The position numbers and the translations under genes are program-made. 64,000 nt of DNA, from NCBI GenBank assembly GCA_038329845.1, contig JBBQNJ010000013.1, positions 12,849 through 76,848 of the forward strand. Direction: 5' to 3'. The stretch is from JBBQNJ01 sp038329845. Its GTDB lineage: Bacteria > Planctomycetota > Phycisphaerae > Tepidisphaerales > Tepidisphaeraceae. The stretch's first letter is position 1; each line of letters starts with the position of its first letter. A model generated the notes under the pieces. The model ran no database searches, had not been told where the DNA came from, and was given only the letters and a program-made list of their open reading frames with translations. Of the stretch, positions 42,453 through 51,345 are shown piece after piece.

Positions 42453-43748
42453 ATGCTGCGACTGACCCGAGCAGAAGTTCAACCGATCGGCCTGGATATC
42501 GGGCAGGACAGCATCAAGATGCTCCAGCTCGAGGTGGTCGGCGGCGGCGCGCTGGCGGTGAGGGCCGCATGCAAACAGGCGATGCCGGATGAGGCCCGCG
42601 AGCAGCCGCAGCTTCGCTCGGCGCTGGCGGTCGATGTCATCCGGCGGATGATGCGACAGGCGCCCTTTGTCGGCAAGCGGGTCATCGCGTGCCTGCCCCG
42701 CGAAGTTGTTCATGTGAAAAACCTGCGTCTGCCGCCCATGCCCGCGCCCGATCTGGCCGCGGCCGCCAAGTTCGAAGCCCGCAATCTATTCCCCTTCGAC
42801 ACCGACCAGGCCCAGGTGCGCGTGATTCACGCCGGGGAGGTGCGGCAAGGGGCCGAGGTGCGTCAGGAAGTGATCGTCTTGGCCGTGCCGGATGAGGAAA
42901 TCAACAACCTGCTCGAGCAGTTGCATCGCAGCGGCGCCGTGATCGAGGCGCTGGACGTGGAATTTCTGGCGCTGTTCCGAAGCGTCGAGAAGTTCATCCG
43001 CCGGCGCGAGGATGAGCAGGAAGTCCAGGTGGTGGTGGATATTGGTCTGCGGCGCAGCCAGGTGGTGATCGGCAAGGGGCGGGAAATCAGCTTTTGCAAG
43101 CCGATCGACATCGGGGGGGGCCAGCTCAACGCATCGGTGGCGCGAAAGCTGGGGATCAGCGTCCCGGAGGCCGCGGCGCTTCGACGGCGACTGGCGGCGC
43201 AGACCGAGCCGGTGGGCGAAACATCGGTAAGCGACCGGTCCGACGCTTCGGCGACGGCGCGGCGAGATCCGGTCCGACAGGCCGTTTTCGACGCGACCCG
43301 CTCGACCATCGAGGACCTGGGGCGAGAGATTGCGTTATGCCTTCGCTACTACTCGGTCACGTTTCGCGGCCAGCGTCCGGCGCGGCTTCGGCTGGTGGGC
43401 GGGGAGGCAAGCGATCCGCAGGTGCTGGCGATGCTCAATGCGGCCATCGCGGTGCCGACCGAGGCGGGCCGGCCACTGTTCAGCGTGGACACCAGCCGGA
43501 TGAAGCCGGCCGATCGCCAAGGCGCTATGAGCGAATGGGCGGTCGCATTGGGATTGGGATTGAAGCTGACAAGCGGCCATTTCGGCGCTCGTGACGGGCG
43601 AGCTCGGACCAGTAGCCGCGATGAGGGCGCTGCGCCGGACGATGCCCCCGCCGCCGCGGGGATCGGCGCCGAAGTCGTGGACATCAACAAGGCGGTGGCC
43701 GAACCCCGCGCCGCCGCTGTCGCTGTCGCGGGAGGCGCCCATGCGTGA
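42453..43748 (+). CDS. pilM: PilM-like actin-fold assembly protein
   Basis: PilM is a cytoplasmic actin-like ATPase-fold protein that docks on the PilN tail. The first phosphate loop GLDIGQDSIKMLQLE and the second VVVDIGLRRSQVVIGKGREI are visible, followed by GGGQLNASVARKLGISVPEA. At 431 residues it is longer than the usual 350, through an Ala/Asp-rich C-terminal tail and an internal Ser/Asp-rich insert. ATG at 42453 is preferred over TTG at 42444. The stop overlaps the pilN start by 8 bases. Confidence 0.9.
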   Translation: MLRLTRAEVQPIGLDIGQDSIKMLQLEVVGGGALAVRAACKQAMPDEAREQPQLRSALAVDVIRRMMRQAPFVGKRVIACLPREVVHVKNLRLPPMPAPDLAAAAKFEARNLFPFDTDQAQVRVIHAGEVRQGAEVRQEVIVLAVPDEEINNLLEQLHRSGAVIEALDVEFLALFRSVEKFIRRREDEQEVQVVVDIGLRRSQVVIGKGREISFCKPIDIGGGQLNASVARKLGISVPEAAALRRRLAAQTEPVGETSVSDRSDASATARRDPVRQAVFDATRSTIEDLGREIALCLRYYSVTFRGQRPARLRLVGGEASDPQVLAMLNAAIAVPTEAGRPLFSVDTSRMKPADRQGAMSEWAVALGLGLKLTSGHFGARDGRARTSSRDEGAAPDDAPAAAGIGAEVVDINKAVAEPRAAAVAVAGGAHA

Positions 43749-44367
43749 ACTCGAGTTCCTCCCCGAGTGGTACCCGCGGCTTCGCCGGCGAAAGCGATTG
43801 GTCGTTCTCCAGACCTATATGGCGATCGTCCTGGCCGTCGGGCTGGGCGGATGGCTACTGCTGTGCGGGCGCAATATCCGAGCCAAGGAAGCCAGTGTCG
43901 CCAAGCTGCGGGTCGAATTGCTTGGCACGGACCTGCGATTGAAAAAACTGGATGACCTGCTGGTGCTGCGAAAGCAAATGCAGGCGCAGGATCACGTGAT
44001 CCGCGAGTTGGGACTGCACGTGGAAGTCACCCGGATGCTCAACGCCATCGAGGCGGCGATGCCGAACGAGATGTCGCTGCTGGGGATGACGTTCGACATC
44101 GAGGAATCGGCCAAGTCGGCGATTTCGAGCCTGGCGCGGGGGCGACAGTCATCGGATACCCCGGCCGCGGCGCTGGATCGGCGGCTGCGGGTTCGGCTCA
44201 CGGGGGTAGCCCCGACGGATGTGGACCTGGCCAGTTTCCTGGGACGACTCGGCAGCTATCCGTTCCTGGATCAGATTGCCATGACTTACGCCCGCGAAAA
44301 GAGTGATTCCGGGCACATTATGCGGGAATTCGAGGTCGGATTCTCGTTGAACCTCAACGGCGGATGA
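43741..44367 (+). CDS. pilN: PilN-like inner-membrane assembly protein
   Basis: A 208-residue protein. A short cytoplasmic tail (ELEFLPEWYPRLRRRKR) is the PilM-docking segment, and one membrane helix follows (AIVLAVGLGGWLLLCGR). A coiled coil and a ferredoxin-like periplasmic domain (MLNAIEAAMPNEMSLLGMTF) complete it. It overlaps pilM by 8 and pilO by 4 bases, so the trio is translationally coupled. PilN and PilO form the inner-membrane ring around the motor. Confidence 0.9.
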   Translation: MRELEFLPEWYPRLRRRKRLVVLQTYMAIVLAVGLGGWLLLCGRNIRAKEASVAKLRVELLGTDLRLKKLDDLLVLRKQMQAQDHVIRELGLHVEVTRMLNAIEAAMPNEMSLLGMTFDIEESAKSAISSLARGRQSSDTPAAALDRRLRVRLTGVAPTDVDLASFLGRLGSYPFLDQIAMTYAREKSDSGHIMREFEVGFSLNLNGG

Positions 44368-44942
44368 ACCGCGCGGCCAGAATCATGCGAACCTTGCGAA
44401 CGCAAATCATGTTCTGCACCCGGGCCCAATGGGTCCTGGGGGCCGGGATGGCGCTGATGTTGGGACTGTTTTTCCTGTTCGGCTATCGCCAGGCGAACAA
44501 CCGCCTGCGCGATCTGCGGATCGATGAGGATCGCAAGCTCAATGAGCTGTCGATGGGACAGGCCCGGCTGCAGAGCCTGGATACGCTGGAACTCGAAGTC
44601 GAGCGTCTGCGGCTCAAGCTCGCCCGCTTCGACAAGAAACTGCCGCGACAACAGGATCTCGGCGCGTTCATGCGCGACATCACCCTGCTGAGCCAGCAAT
44701 CGTCACTGCGAAAGTGGATGGTGCAGCCAGATCCCAAGCCGCGGCGGCAGGACCTGTTCAGCGAGCTGCCGATCGTGTTGAGCTTCGAAGGCGACTTCGC
44801 CAGCGTGTTCGCGTTCCTGCGCCAGACCGAGGAGATGCAGCGGCTGACACGGGTGCGGAGCATCCGCATCAATTCCCGCGACGCCAAGCTCGGGCAGGTC
44901 GAAGTGCAAATGGCCATGAGCATCTACTTTGCCGAAGGATGA
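44364..44942 (+). CDS. pilO: PilO-like inner-membrane assembly protein
   Basis: A 192-residue protein. One membrane helix (AQWVLGAGMALMLGLFFLFG), a coiled coil (DEDRKLNELSMGQARLQSLD) and a periplasmic domain (PIVLSFEGDFASVFAFLRQT). This is the standard PilO architecture and PilN partner. The ATGA overlap with pilN and a 6-base gap to the next gene mark a tight operon. Confidence 0.9.
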   Translation: MNRAARIMRTLRTQIMFCTRAQWVLGAGMALMLGLFFLFGYRQANNRLRDLRIDEDRKLNELSMGQARLQSLDTLELEVERLRLKLARFDKKLPRQQDLGAFMRDITLLSQQSSLRKWMVQPDPKPRRQDLFSELPIVLSFEGDFASVFAFLRQTEEMQRLTRVRSIRINSRDAKLGQVEVQMAMSIYFAEG

Positions 44943-44948
44943 GCCGCA

Positions 44949-45581
44949 ATGTCTTCTGCGCCAAAAAGCTACGGGTCCGGTTCGTTGATTCCCGCTTCGC
45001 TGCTGGACAATCGACTGACGCAGGCCGTTCGCGCCGACCCCAAAAAAGCGGGCGTTCTTGGCGTGCTGGTCCTGGCGATGGCCGGATTATGGGCCAGGGC
45101 CTGGATGAGCGGCGACGCCGGTCCGCAGATCGCCCATGCCGCAAGCCAGAGCGTGGCACCCACGGCGGGCGGCAAGGATGTCACCGGGAACGGCGCGGCG
45201 ATCGCCGAATGGTCGCGCGGGAGCATTCAGCCGCTGGGCCGCAATCTGTTCGCCGTCAAACTCGATTATTTCCCCCAGGACGGGGCCCGCACGGTGCTTC
45301 GCGCGCCGCAGGGGGACGGATTCTGGGATCAACTGGCAAAGTCGATGGCCTCGCGCGCCGATCAACAGAAGGAACGTCAGTGGTTGCTGGAGAACCTCAA
45401 GCTCCAGGCCGCCCAGTTGCGGCTTCACAGCGTGATCATGAGCGCCACGCCGGCGGCCTTGATCAACGATGCCTTGGTGGGAGAGGGAGATGTCGTCGGG
45501 TCGTTCCGCGTTCTGAAGATCGAGTCGCGGCGGATCATTGTCGAGCGTGAGGGCATCAAGCTCGAGATCCTGATGAAGTAA
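44949..45581 (+). CDS. PilP/GspC-like inner-membrane protein
   Basis: A 210-residue protein with one membrane helix (GVLGVLVLAMAGLWARAWM) and an Ala/Ser/Thr linker. The C-terminal small domain (NDALVGEGDVVGSFRVLKIE, then SRRIIVEREGIKLEI) resembles the homology region of GspC and PilP that contacts the secretin. It lies between pilO and the secretin, where PilP or GspC is expected. Sequence match is weak, position strong. Confidence 0.8.
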   Translation: MSSAPKSYGSGSLIPASLLDNRLTQAVRADPKKAGVLGVLVLAMAGLWARAWMSGDAGPQIAHAASQSVAPTAGGKDVTGNGAAIAEWSRGSIQPLGRNLFAVKLDYFPQDGARTVLRAPQGDGFWDQLAKSMASRADQQKERQWLLENLKLQAAQLRLHSVIMSATPAALINDALVGEGDVVGSFRVLKIESRRIIVEREGIKLEILMK

Positions 45582-45708
45582 CGACAGGCGATCGCTCGAA
45601 GAATCAACGGCCCGCGACGGCGAGATCGCCGCGACGGGTGAGAAGATGAACTCCGGCCGCGCACCGTCCGATGTGGAACGGATTGCGGCAATCCCACGGG
45701 AGGCAGTC

Positions 45709-48018
45709 ATGCCATTCGGTTTGAAACAACACGGTTCCTGGTCGTTCCGCCGCGCCATTCGGCAGGCCGGGGTTCTTTTTTTGGTCGCAGGGTCCGTTTA
45801 TAGCGGTTCGGCAACCGCGGGGGATTCGGCGGGCCGGGCAATCACCCGCGTCGCCAATACCGACAACACCTCGACCGATGTGCGGCTGCTGGACGAGCGG
45901 ACGGATCCGTTCGCCGCGCCGGCCACCGCGCCGGCCTCGGCCGGAGGTGCCGGGGCCAGCATGACCGGCGAGGAAGTCGCCATCACCGACGCCGGAACCC
46001 TCACCATCAGCTTTTCCGACACCAACCTGCTGCACGCACTGAAACTGCTGTCGATGCAGGTCCACAAAAACATCATCCCCTCGAAGGACGTGCGTGGCAC
46101 CGTCACCGCCGACCTCTATGACGTGACCATCCGCGAGGCCCTGGACTCGATCCTTCACGCCAACGGCTTCGCTTACCGCGAGCAAGGCAACTTTCTCTAC
46201 GTCTATACCGTCGCGGAATTGCAAAAGATCGAAGAAGCCGAGCGGCGAACCAGCACCGAGGTGTTTCGGCTGTTTTATACCCCCGCGGCCAACGCGGTGA
46301 CCATGATCAAGCCGGTGTTGAGCAACAGTGCCCAGATCGCCATCACCACCCCCGCCACCGCCGGCATCCAGTCCGGGGCCGGTGAGACCGGCGGCATGAC
46401 CCACGCCACCGAAGACATGATCGTAGTGACCGACTTCCAGGAGAACATCGAGCGGGCCCGCAAGATCATCAAGGAAGTCGATCGGCGGCCGCAGCAGATT
46501 GTCATTGAGGCAACCATCCTGCGGGCGACATTGACCGAGGACAACGCTTTCGGCGTCGATTTCGCGTTCCTCGGCGGGGTCGATTTCTCGGGGATCACCG
46601 CCGCGGGCAGCAATTTCGGCGAAGCGCTCAGCGGGCAGATCGTCAACAATCCAACCGCCGGCGGCGTGGTCGATCGCGGCTATGGGGTGGGCAACACCGG
46701 CTTCACCCAGGGCGTTCCCCAGGGCGGGCTTCGCATCGGGCTGGTGACGAACAACATCCAGGTCTTCCTGCAGGCGCTCGACCAGGTGACCGACACCACG
46801 GTGCTGGCCAATCCGAAAATTCTGGCGCTGAACAAGCAGAAAGGCGAGGTGATCGTCGGTCGCAAGGACGGCTATCTCACCACCAGCGTGACCGAGACCA
46901 CCACGGTGCAGACCGTCGAGTTCCTCGACACCGGCACTCGCCTGATCTTCCGGCCGTTCATCGGCGACGATGGGTACGTGCGCATGGAGATACACCCCGA
47001 GGATTCTTCCGGCGGGCTGACCGACTCGAACCTGCCGTTCAAGGTGACCACTGAAGTGACCAGCAACGTGATGGTGAAGGACGGGCACACGATCGTCATC
47101 GGCGGGCTGTTCCGTGAAGACACCAACGTCGCCCGCGGTCAGGTGCCCTTCCTGGGCAACATCCCGCTGGCCGGAAATCTGTTCAAACGCCAGCGTGACC
47201 GGACCACCCGAGAAGAAGTGATCATCCTGTTGACGCCTCACATCATCAAGGACGATGTCGCCTATGCCCAGGCGAGCGAGGAGGAGCTGAAAGTCGCGCA
47301 GATGCTCCGCGTCGGCACCCGCAAGGGCATGATGATCTGGGGACGCGAGCGCCTGGCCGACCGGTGCTACGAATCGGCGATGGAAGAGCTTCGCAAGAGC
47401 AAGCCCAATCGCGGCAAGGCGATGTGGAATCTCAACTGCGCCACCAACCTGAATCCCAAGTTCCTCGAGGCGATCAAGCTGAAGGAGCAGCTGACCAGCG
47501 AGCAAATCACCGCCGCGGACAACTCGTCGATCCGGTTCTTCCTCAAGCGACAGATTCTCGCGGAAAAGGTCGGAAATGTGACGACGCAGCCGGCGATCGG
47601 CCCGCAAAATCCGATCCTGGACTCACCACAGTCGTCGCCGAAACAGACGGAACTTCATCCAACGGCCGCAGCGCCCGCGACGCAGCCGCAAGCGGAATTG
47701 GCAACGGCCGACAAGGTACTAGCGATGCCGGCCGCTGGGGCGCAAGCGGAATTGGCGACGGCCGACAAGGCACCAGCGATGCCGGCGACGCAGCCGCTCG
47801 AAGCGCCCGTCGCCTCGATCGCTGCCCCGGCGATGAGCGGCGCGCCGGCCGAGCCAGATATGGTCCCTGCCGACGCCGCATCCGTTGCCCCAACCATTGC
47901 GATGGAAGTAACTGAGGTGATCGAGGCCGTGCCCGCAACCCAGCCGGTGCCGCCGCGGACCACCGTCACCGAGCTTCCTCTGGACCCAACCAACGCAGGC
48001 GATCCGACAGCGCCCTGA
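45709..48018 (+). CDS. Secretin (GspD/PilQ family)
   Basis: The outer-membrane gated channel of the machine, 769 residues. The start at 45709 has GGGAGG upstream. After a signal-like helix come an STN/N0-like domain (ISFSDTNLLHALKLLSMQVH), N-type domains (TEVFRLFYTPAANAVTMIKP) and the secretin core. The core includes VTSNVMVKDGHTIVIGGLFR and the C-gate signature VPFLGNIPLAGNLFKRQ and TREEVIILLTPHI. Beyond the core is an unusual tail of about 200 residues, helical then Ala/Pro-rich, containing a direct repeat AQAELATADKAPAMPA. Confidence 0.95.
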   Translation: MPFGLKQHGSWSFRRAIRQAGVLFLVAGSVYSGSATAGDSAGRAITRVANTDNTSTDVRLLDERTDPFAAPATAPASAGGAGASMTGEEVAITDAGTLTISFSDTNLLHALKLLSMQVHKNIIPSKDVRGTVTADLYDVTIREALDSILHANGFAYREQGNFLYVYTVAELQKIEEAERRTSTEVFRLFYTPAANAVTMIKPVLSNSAQIAITTPATAGIQSGAGETGGMTHATEDMIVVTDFQENIERARKIIKEVDRRPQQIVIEATILRATLTEDNAFGVDFAFLGGVDFSGITAAGSNFGEALSGQIVNNPTAGGVVDRGYGVGNTGFTQGVPQGGLRIGLVTNNIQVFLQALDQVTDTTVLANPKILALNKQKGEVIVGRKDGYLTTSVTETTTVQTVEFLDTGTRLIFRPFIGDDGYVRMEIHPEDSSGGLTDSNLPFKVTTEVTSNVMVKDGHTIVIGGLFREDTNVARGQVPFLGNIPLAGNLFKRQRDRTTREEVIILLTPHIIKDDVAYAQASEEELKVAQMLRVGTRKGMMIWGRERLADRCYESAMEELRKSKPNRGKAMWNLNCATNLNPKFLEAIKLKEQLTSEQITAADNSSIRFFLKRQILAEKVGNVTTQPAIGPQNPILDSPQSSPKQTELHPTAAAPATQPQAELATADKVLAMPAAGAQAELATADKAPAMPATQPLEAPVASIAAPAMSGAPAEPDMVPADAASVAPTIAMEVTEVIEAVPATQPVPPRTTVTELPLDPTNAGDPTAP

Positions 48019-48070
48019 ATGAGTCGCCGGGTTCTCCCTGTTTTTTCGTGAAAACAAGAAAGACTTCGCC

Positions 48071-49261
48071 ATGTGCAACATCCCATCATCGTCGATCTGC
48101 AAGCTACTGATCCTTCTGACTGTCGCCGCCGCCGGGTGCCAGTCCAACAAGCCCACCCAGCGTGAACAGGCGCACCAGCGCTGGAGCCAGGCGAGGGCGG
48201 CGGTTCTGGGCACTCTCGCCCAGCGTCAATATGAGACGGCCAACTTCGACCAGAGCCGCCAGACCGTCAACGATGCGATCAAACTGCACGCCACCAGCGC
48301 CCCGCTGCGGATCCTGTCGGCGAAGCTGGCGATCGAACAGGGCCAGCTCGAGCTGGCCGAGCGCGAACTGACCGTGGCACGGCAGCTCGATCCCAAGAGC
48401 GCCGAGGCCGAGTACCTCTCGGGAGTCATCTATCAGCGCTGGCAGCGTCCGCAACTGGCCTATGAGTTCTACGATCGGGCCAGCGCCAAGGCGCCGGCCG
48501 AGCTGGCTTATCTGATGGCCCGGGCCGAGATGCTGGTGGCGATGGACCGGGCTCCTGAGGCGCTGGCATTGCTCCAGGAGAAGGTCGTGTATTTCGAGCA
48601 GAGCGCGGTGATTCGCGATGCCGTCGGACAGTTGCTCGGCCAGCAGGATCGTCCCGGCGACGCGATCGCGATGTTTCGGCAGGCGACGATTCTTCGGCCC
48701 GATGAGCCGGTTTTCCGCGAGCATTTCGCCTTGGCGCTCTACCAGGATCGCCAGTACGGCACCTGCGTCGATCAGTTGTCGCGGCTGCTGAAGGAGGCGG
48801 GTTATGCCGAGCGCGCCGATCTGCGGACGGCGCTGGGGGAGAGCCAGGCCCAGCTCGGTCGCTGGCGTGACGCCCGCGCCAGCTTCGAGGAAGCATCGCG
48901 GCTGGATCCCTCGAATCCCCGCGTTCTTCTGGGGCTGGGCAAGTCGGCGCTGCAGCTCAACGACTTCGCGCGGGCCGAGATGGCGCTGCGCAAGTGTCTG
49001 GCATTGGCCCCGCGCGATCCCGAAGCCCTGTTGATGCACGGATATCTGCGGCTGCGTCAGAACCGCTTCGAGGAGGCAATCGGCGCCTTCACCCGCGCCA
49101 GTGCTCTGGACCGCGACGACACGATGAGCCTGTGCATGATCGGCTACGCCCACGAGAAGGCCGGGCACGCCGATCAGGCATTGTACTACTACGGACGAGC
49201 CTTACGACTGGCCCCCCACGATGAACTGGCACGCAGCCTGATGGCGAGCTTGGCCCAATAG
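48071..49261 (+). CDS. TPR-repeat lipoprotein, PilF/PilW-type
   Basis: A 396-residue lipoprotein. The signal ends in a lipobox AAAGC, so Cys 22 is the lipidated residue. About nine TPR-like helical repeats follow (for instance PKSAEAEYLSGVIYQRWQRP and YGRALRLAPHDELARSLMAS). Similar outer-membrane pilotins help secretins insert. It lies 53 bases downstream of the secretin gene, consistent with a pilotin role. Confidence 0.88.
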   Translation: MCNIPSSSICKLLILLTVAAAGCQSNKPTQREQAHQRWSQARAAVLGTLAQRQYETANFDQSRQTVNDAIKLHATSAPLRILSAKLAIEQGQLELAERELTVARQLDPKSAEAEYLSGVIYQRWQRPQLAYEFYDRASAKAPAELAYLMARAEMLVAMDRAPEALALLQEKVVYFEQSAVIRDAVGQLLGQQDRPGDAIAMFRQATILRPDEPVFREHFALALYQDRQYGTCVDQLSRLLKEAGYAERADLRTALGESQAQLGRWRDARASFEEASRLDPSNPRVLLGLGKSALQLNDFARAEMALRKCLALAPRDPEALLMHGYLRLRQNRFEEAIGAFTRASALDRDDTMSLCMIGYAHEKAGHADQALYYYGRALRLAPHDELARSLMASLAQ

Positions 49262-49384
49262 GCCATCGCCGATGAGCGCGGGTGATCGAATGCGAAATCG
49301 AAGTTTGGTGTCTTCCGGATCGGGTGAGAAGGCGACCGTCCGCGGCGTCCCGCGAGGGATGCCGCCGACGGTGCCCACCGACCG

Positions 49385-50857
49385 GTGAGAAGCGTGTATC
49401 GGAGCATAATCGTGCGTCCCGGCAAGGCCGTCTCCAATCTCGTCGTGCTATTTCTGCTCGGCGGAATCGCCAGCCTGGCGTTCGGCTTCGGCGAGATGTC
49501 GCGTCACTTCGCCGACACCCATCCGCTGGCCCTGCTGGGCGGGCTGCTGTTTTTCCTTTCCGCCGTCGCCGCCCTTTTGATGCTCGCATCCGTGCGCAAT
49601 CAGTGCGCAGCGCTGACACAACAAGTGCGGTCGCTCACCGTCGCCGGGCGCTGCGGCGCCGGGATCGACGTTCCGGGAAGCGACCTGGATCCGCTGGTGC
49701 GGGAGATGAACGACTTGATGCACGCCGGTGAGCAGGCGATTCAAGAGGCGTTGTTGCAAGCCAAGGAACTGGAGATTCAGCTCAAGGTCGTCACGTCCGA
49801 ACGCCGCCACGCCGAGGCCATCATCTATTCGATCTCCGACGCGGTGTTAGTGACCGATCCGTTCGATGAGCTGGTGCTGGCCAATGAATCGGCCGCCCGG
49901 ACTTTCGAGTTCGACCTGACGCGCGCCTTGCGGGCACCGGCGGAAACGGTTCTGAAAGATGCCCGGCTGATCGAGTTGATCCGGGAGATGCGGCAAAGCG
50001 ATTCCCGCGGCGGACGGCGAATCGTCGAATACAAGCGCGGCGACCGCACGTTCAAGATCACCCTCTCGTGCGTCGCCGAGCAGCTTGACGGGCGCGACGC
50101 CCAAGGCGGCGCCCCCGCCGGCGTCGTGGCGGTGCTGCATGACGTGACCCGGGAAAAAGAAGTCGCCGATATGAAAAACGACTTCGTCTCGAACGTCTCG
50201 CACGAGCTGCGCACGCCCCTGGCGAGCATTAAGGCCTATGTCGAGATGCTCATCGACGGCGAGGCCGAAGACGAGAAAACCAAACGCGAGTTCTACGAGG
50301 TCATCCAGAACGAGGCGAACCGCCTGTCGCGCCTGATCGACAACATCCTGAACATCAGCCGGATCGAATCGGGGCTGGTTCGGATCAACAAGCAGCCGCA
50401 GAGCCTCATGGTCATCCTCAAGGAAGCGATCGAGGTGATCACCCCCCAGGCCCGGCAGAAGCAGATCGCCATCCACGAGCAGATCACGCCCGCGATTTAT
50501 CAGACCACCGCCGACAAGGACATGCTGTACCAGGCGGTGCTGAATCTGTTCAGCAACGCCGTCAAATACACCCCCGAGGGCGGGAGCATTACCGTACAGA
50601 CGGTCCTGGATGACGCCCAGAAAAAAGTTATCACCCGCGTAACCGACACCGGCGTCGGGATTCCTCCTAAAGACCTGCCGTTCGTGTTCGATAAGTTCTA
50701 TAGGGCCGAAGCGAACAATCGCATGGCCAAGGGGACCGGACTGGGACTGTCGCTGGTCAAGCACATTATCGAGACGGTCCATCGCGGCAGGATTTTTGTC
50801 GAGAGCCATGTAGGCAAGGGAACGACTTTCGGATTCGAGCTGGACCTGAGCGAATAA
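49385..50857 (+). CDS. Sensor histidine kinase
   Basis: A 490-residue membrane kinase. Two helices lie at about 17-37 and 47-68, with a linker then a PAS-like region (AIIYSISDAVLVTDPFDELV). The phospho-acceptor His is in FVSNVSHELRTPLASIKAYV, and the ATP domain shows NLFSNAVKYTPEGG, DTGVGIPPKDLPFVF and KGTGLGLSLVKHI. The start is a GTG at 49385 or a nearby GTG. It sits between the secretin/TPR genes and its probable receiver, suggesting a phosphorelay dedicated to the machine. Confidence 0.93.
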   Translation: MRSVYRSIIVRPGKAVSNLVVLFLLGGIASLAFGFGEMSRHFADTHPLALLGGLLFFLSAVAALLMLASVRNQCAALTQQVRSLTVAGRCGAGIDVPGSDLDPLVREMNDLMHAGEQAIQEALLQAKELEIQLKVVTSERRHAEAIIYSISDAVLVTDPFDELVLANESAARTFEFDLTRALRAPAETVLKDARLIELIREMRQSDSRGGRRIVEYKRGDRTFKITLSCVAEQLDGRDAQGGAPAGVVAVLHDVTREKEVADMKNDFVSNVSHELRTPLASIKAYVEMLIDGEAEDEKTKREFYEVIQNEANRLSRLIDNILNISRIESGLVRINKQPQSLMVILKEAIEVITPQARQKQIAIHEQITPAIYQTTADKDMLYQAVLNLFSNAVKYTPEGGSITVQTVLDDAQKKVITRVTDTGVGIPPKDLPFVFDKFYRAEANNRMAKGTGLGLSLVKHIIETVHRGRIFVESHVGKGTTFGFELDLSE

Positions 50858-50898
50858 GCGGGTCACAAGCCGGGAGCCACAGGAGCGAGCGAAAAGCG

Positions 50899-51303
50899 AT
50901 GTCACAAAACCCAAAAACTATTCTCGTGGCCGATGATGAGAGCCACATTCTTCACGTGGTCTCGCTGAAGCTGCGCAACGCGGGCTTTAAGGTGCTGACC
51001 GCGCGAGACGGGCAGGAAGCGCTGGACCTGGCGCTGGCCGAGCGGCCCGATCTGCTCATCACGGATTATCACATGCCGCAGCTATCGGGCATCGAGCTAT
51101 GCCAGCGGCTTCAGCAGGACCCATCCACCCGCGCGATCCCGCGGATCATGCTGACGGCCCGGGGATATCACCTCGAGCCGCAGGACACCGAGGGCAGCGG
51201 GATTCTGCGAATGCTTTCCAAGCCGTTCAGCCCCCGACACTTGGTGGCGACGGTCAACGAGGTGCTGGGACTGAATCCCAACGCCGAAGAACTGGCCGCG
51301 TAG
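50899..51303 (+). CDS. Single-domain response regulator (CheY-like)
   Basis: A 134-residue stand-alone receiver. The acidic pocket is ADDE (D12-D13), the phospho-acceptor is D56 in LLITDYHMPQ, with T86 in MLTA and K108 in LSKPF. No output domain is present, so it must act by protein contact, perhaps with the HD-GYP protein or the motor. It follows the kinase by 41 bases. Confidence 0.93.
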   Translation: MSQNPKTILVADDESHILHVVSLKLRNAGFKVLTARDGQEALDLALAERPDLLITDYHMPQLSGIELCQRLQQDPSTRAIPRIMLTARGYHLEPQDTEGSGILRMLSKPFSPRHLVATVNEVLGLNPNAEELAA

Positions 51304-51345
51304 GTTGTGGTCCGCCTCGGCGGAGTCTCTTTTGTCGCGGTGCGA

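Noticed and set aside
45604..47607. 667-codon minus-strand open frame
   Set aside because: Antisense shadow of the secretin gene, rich in His/Asp/Gly, without motifs.
48104..49168. 354-codon minus-strand open frame
   Set aside because: Antisense to the TPR lipoprotein gene.
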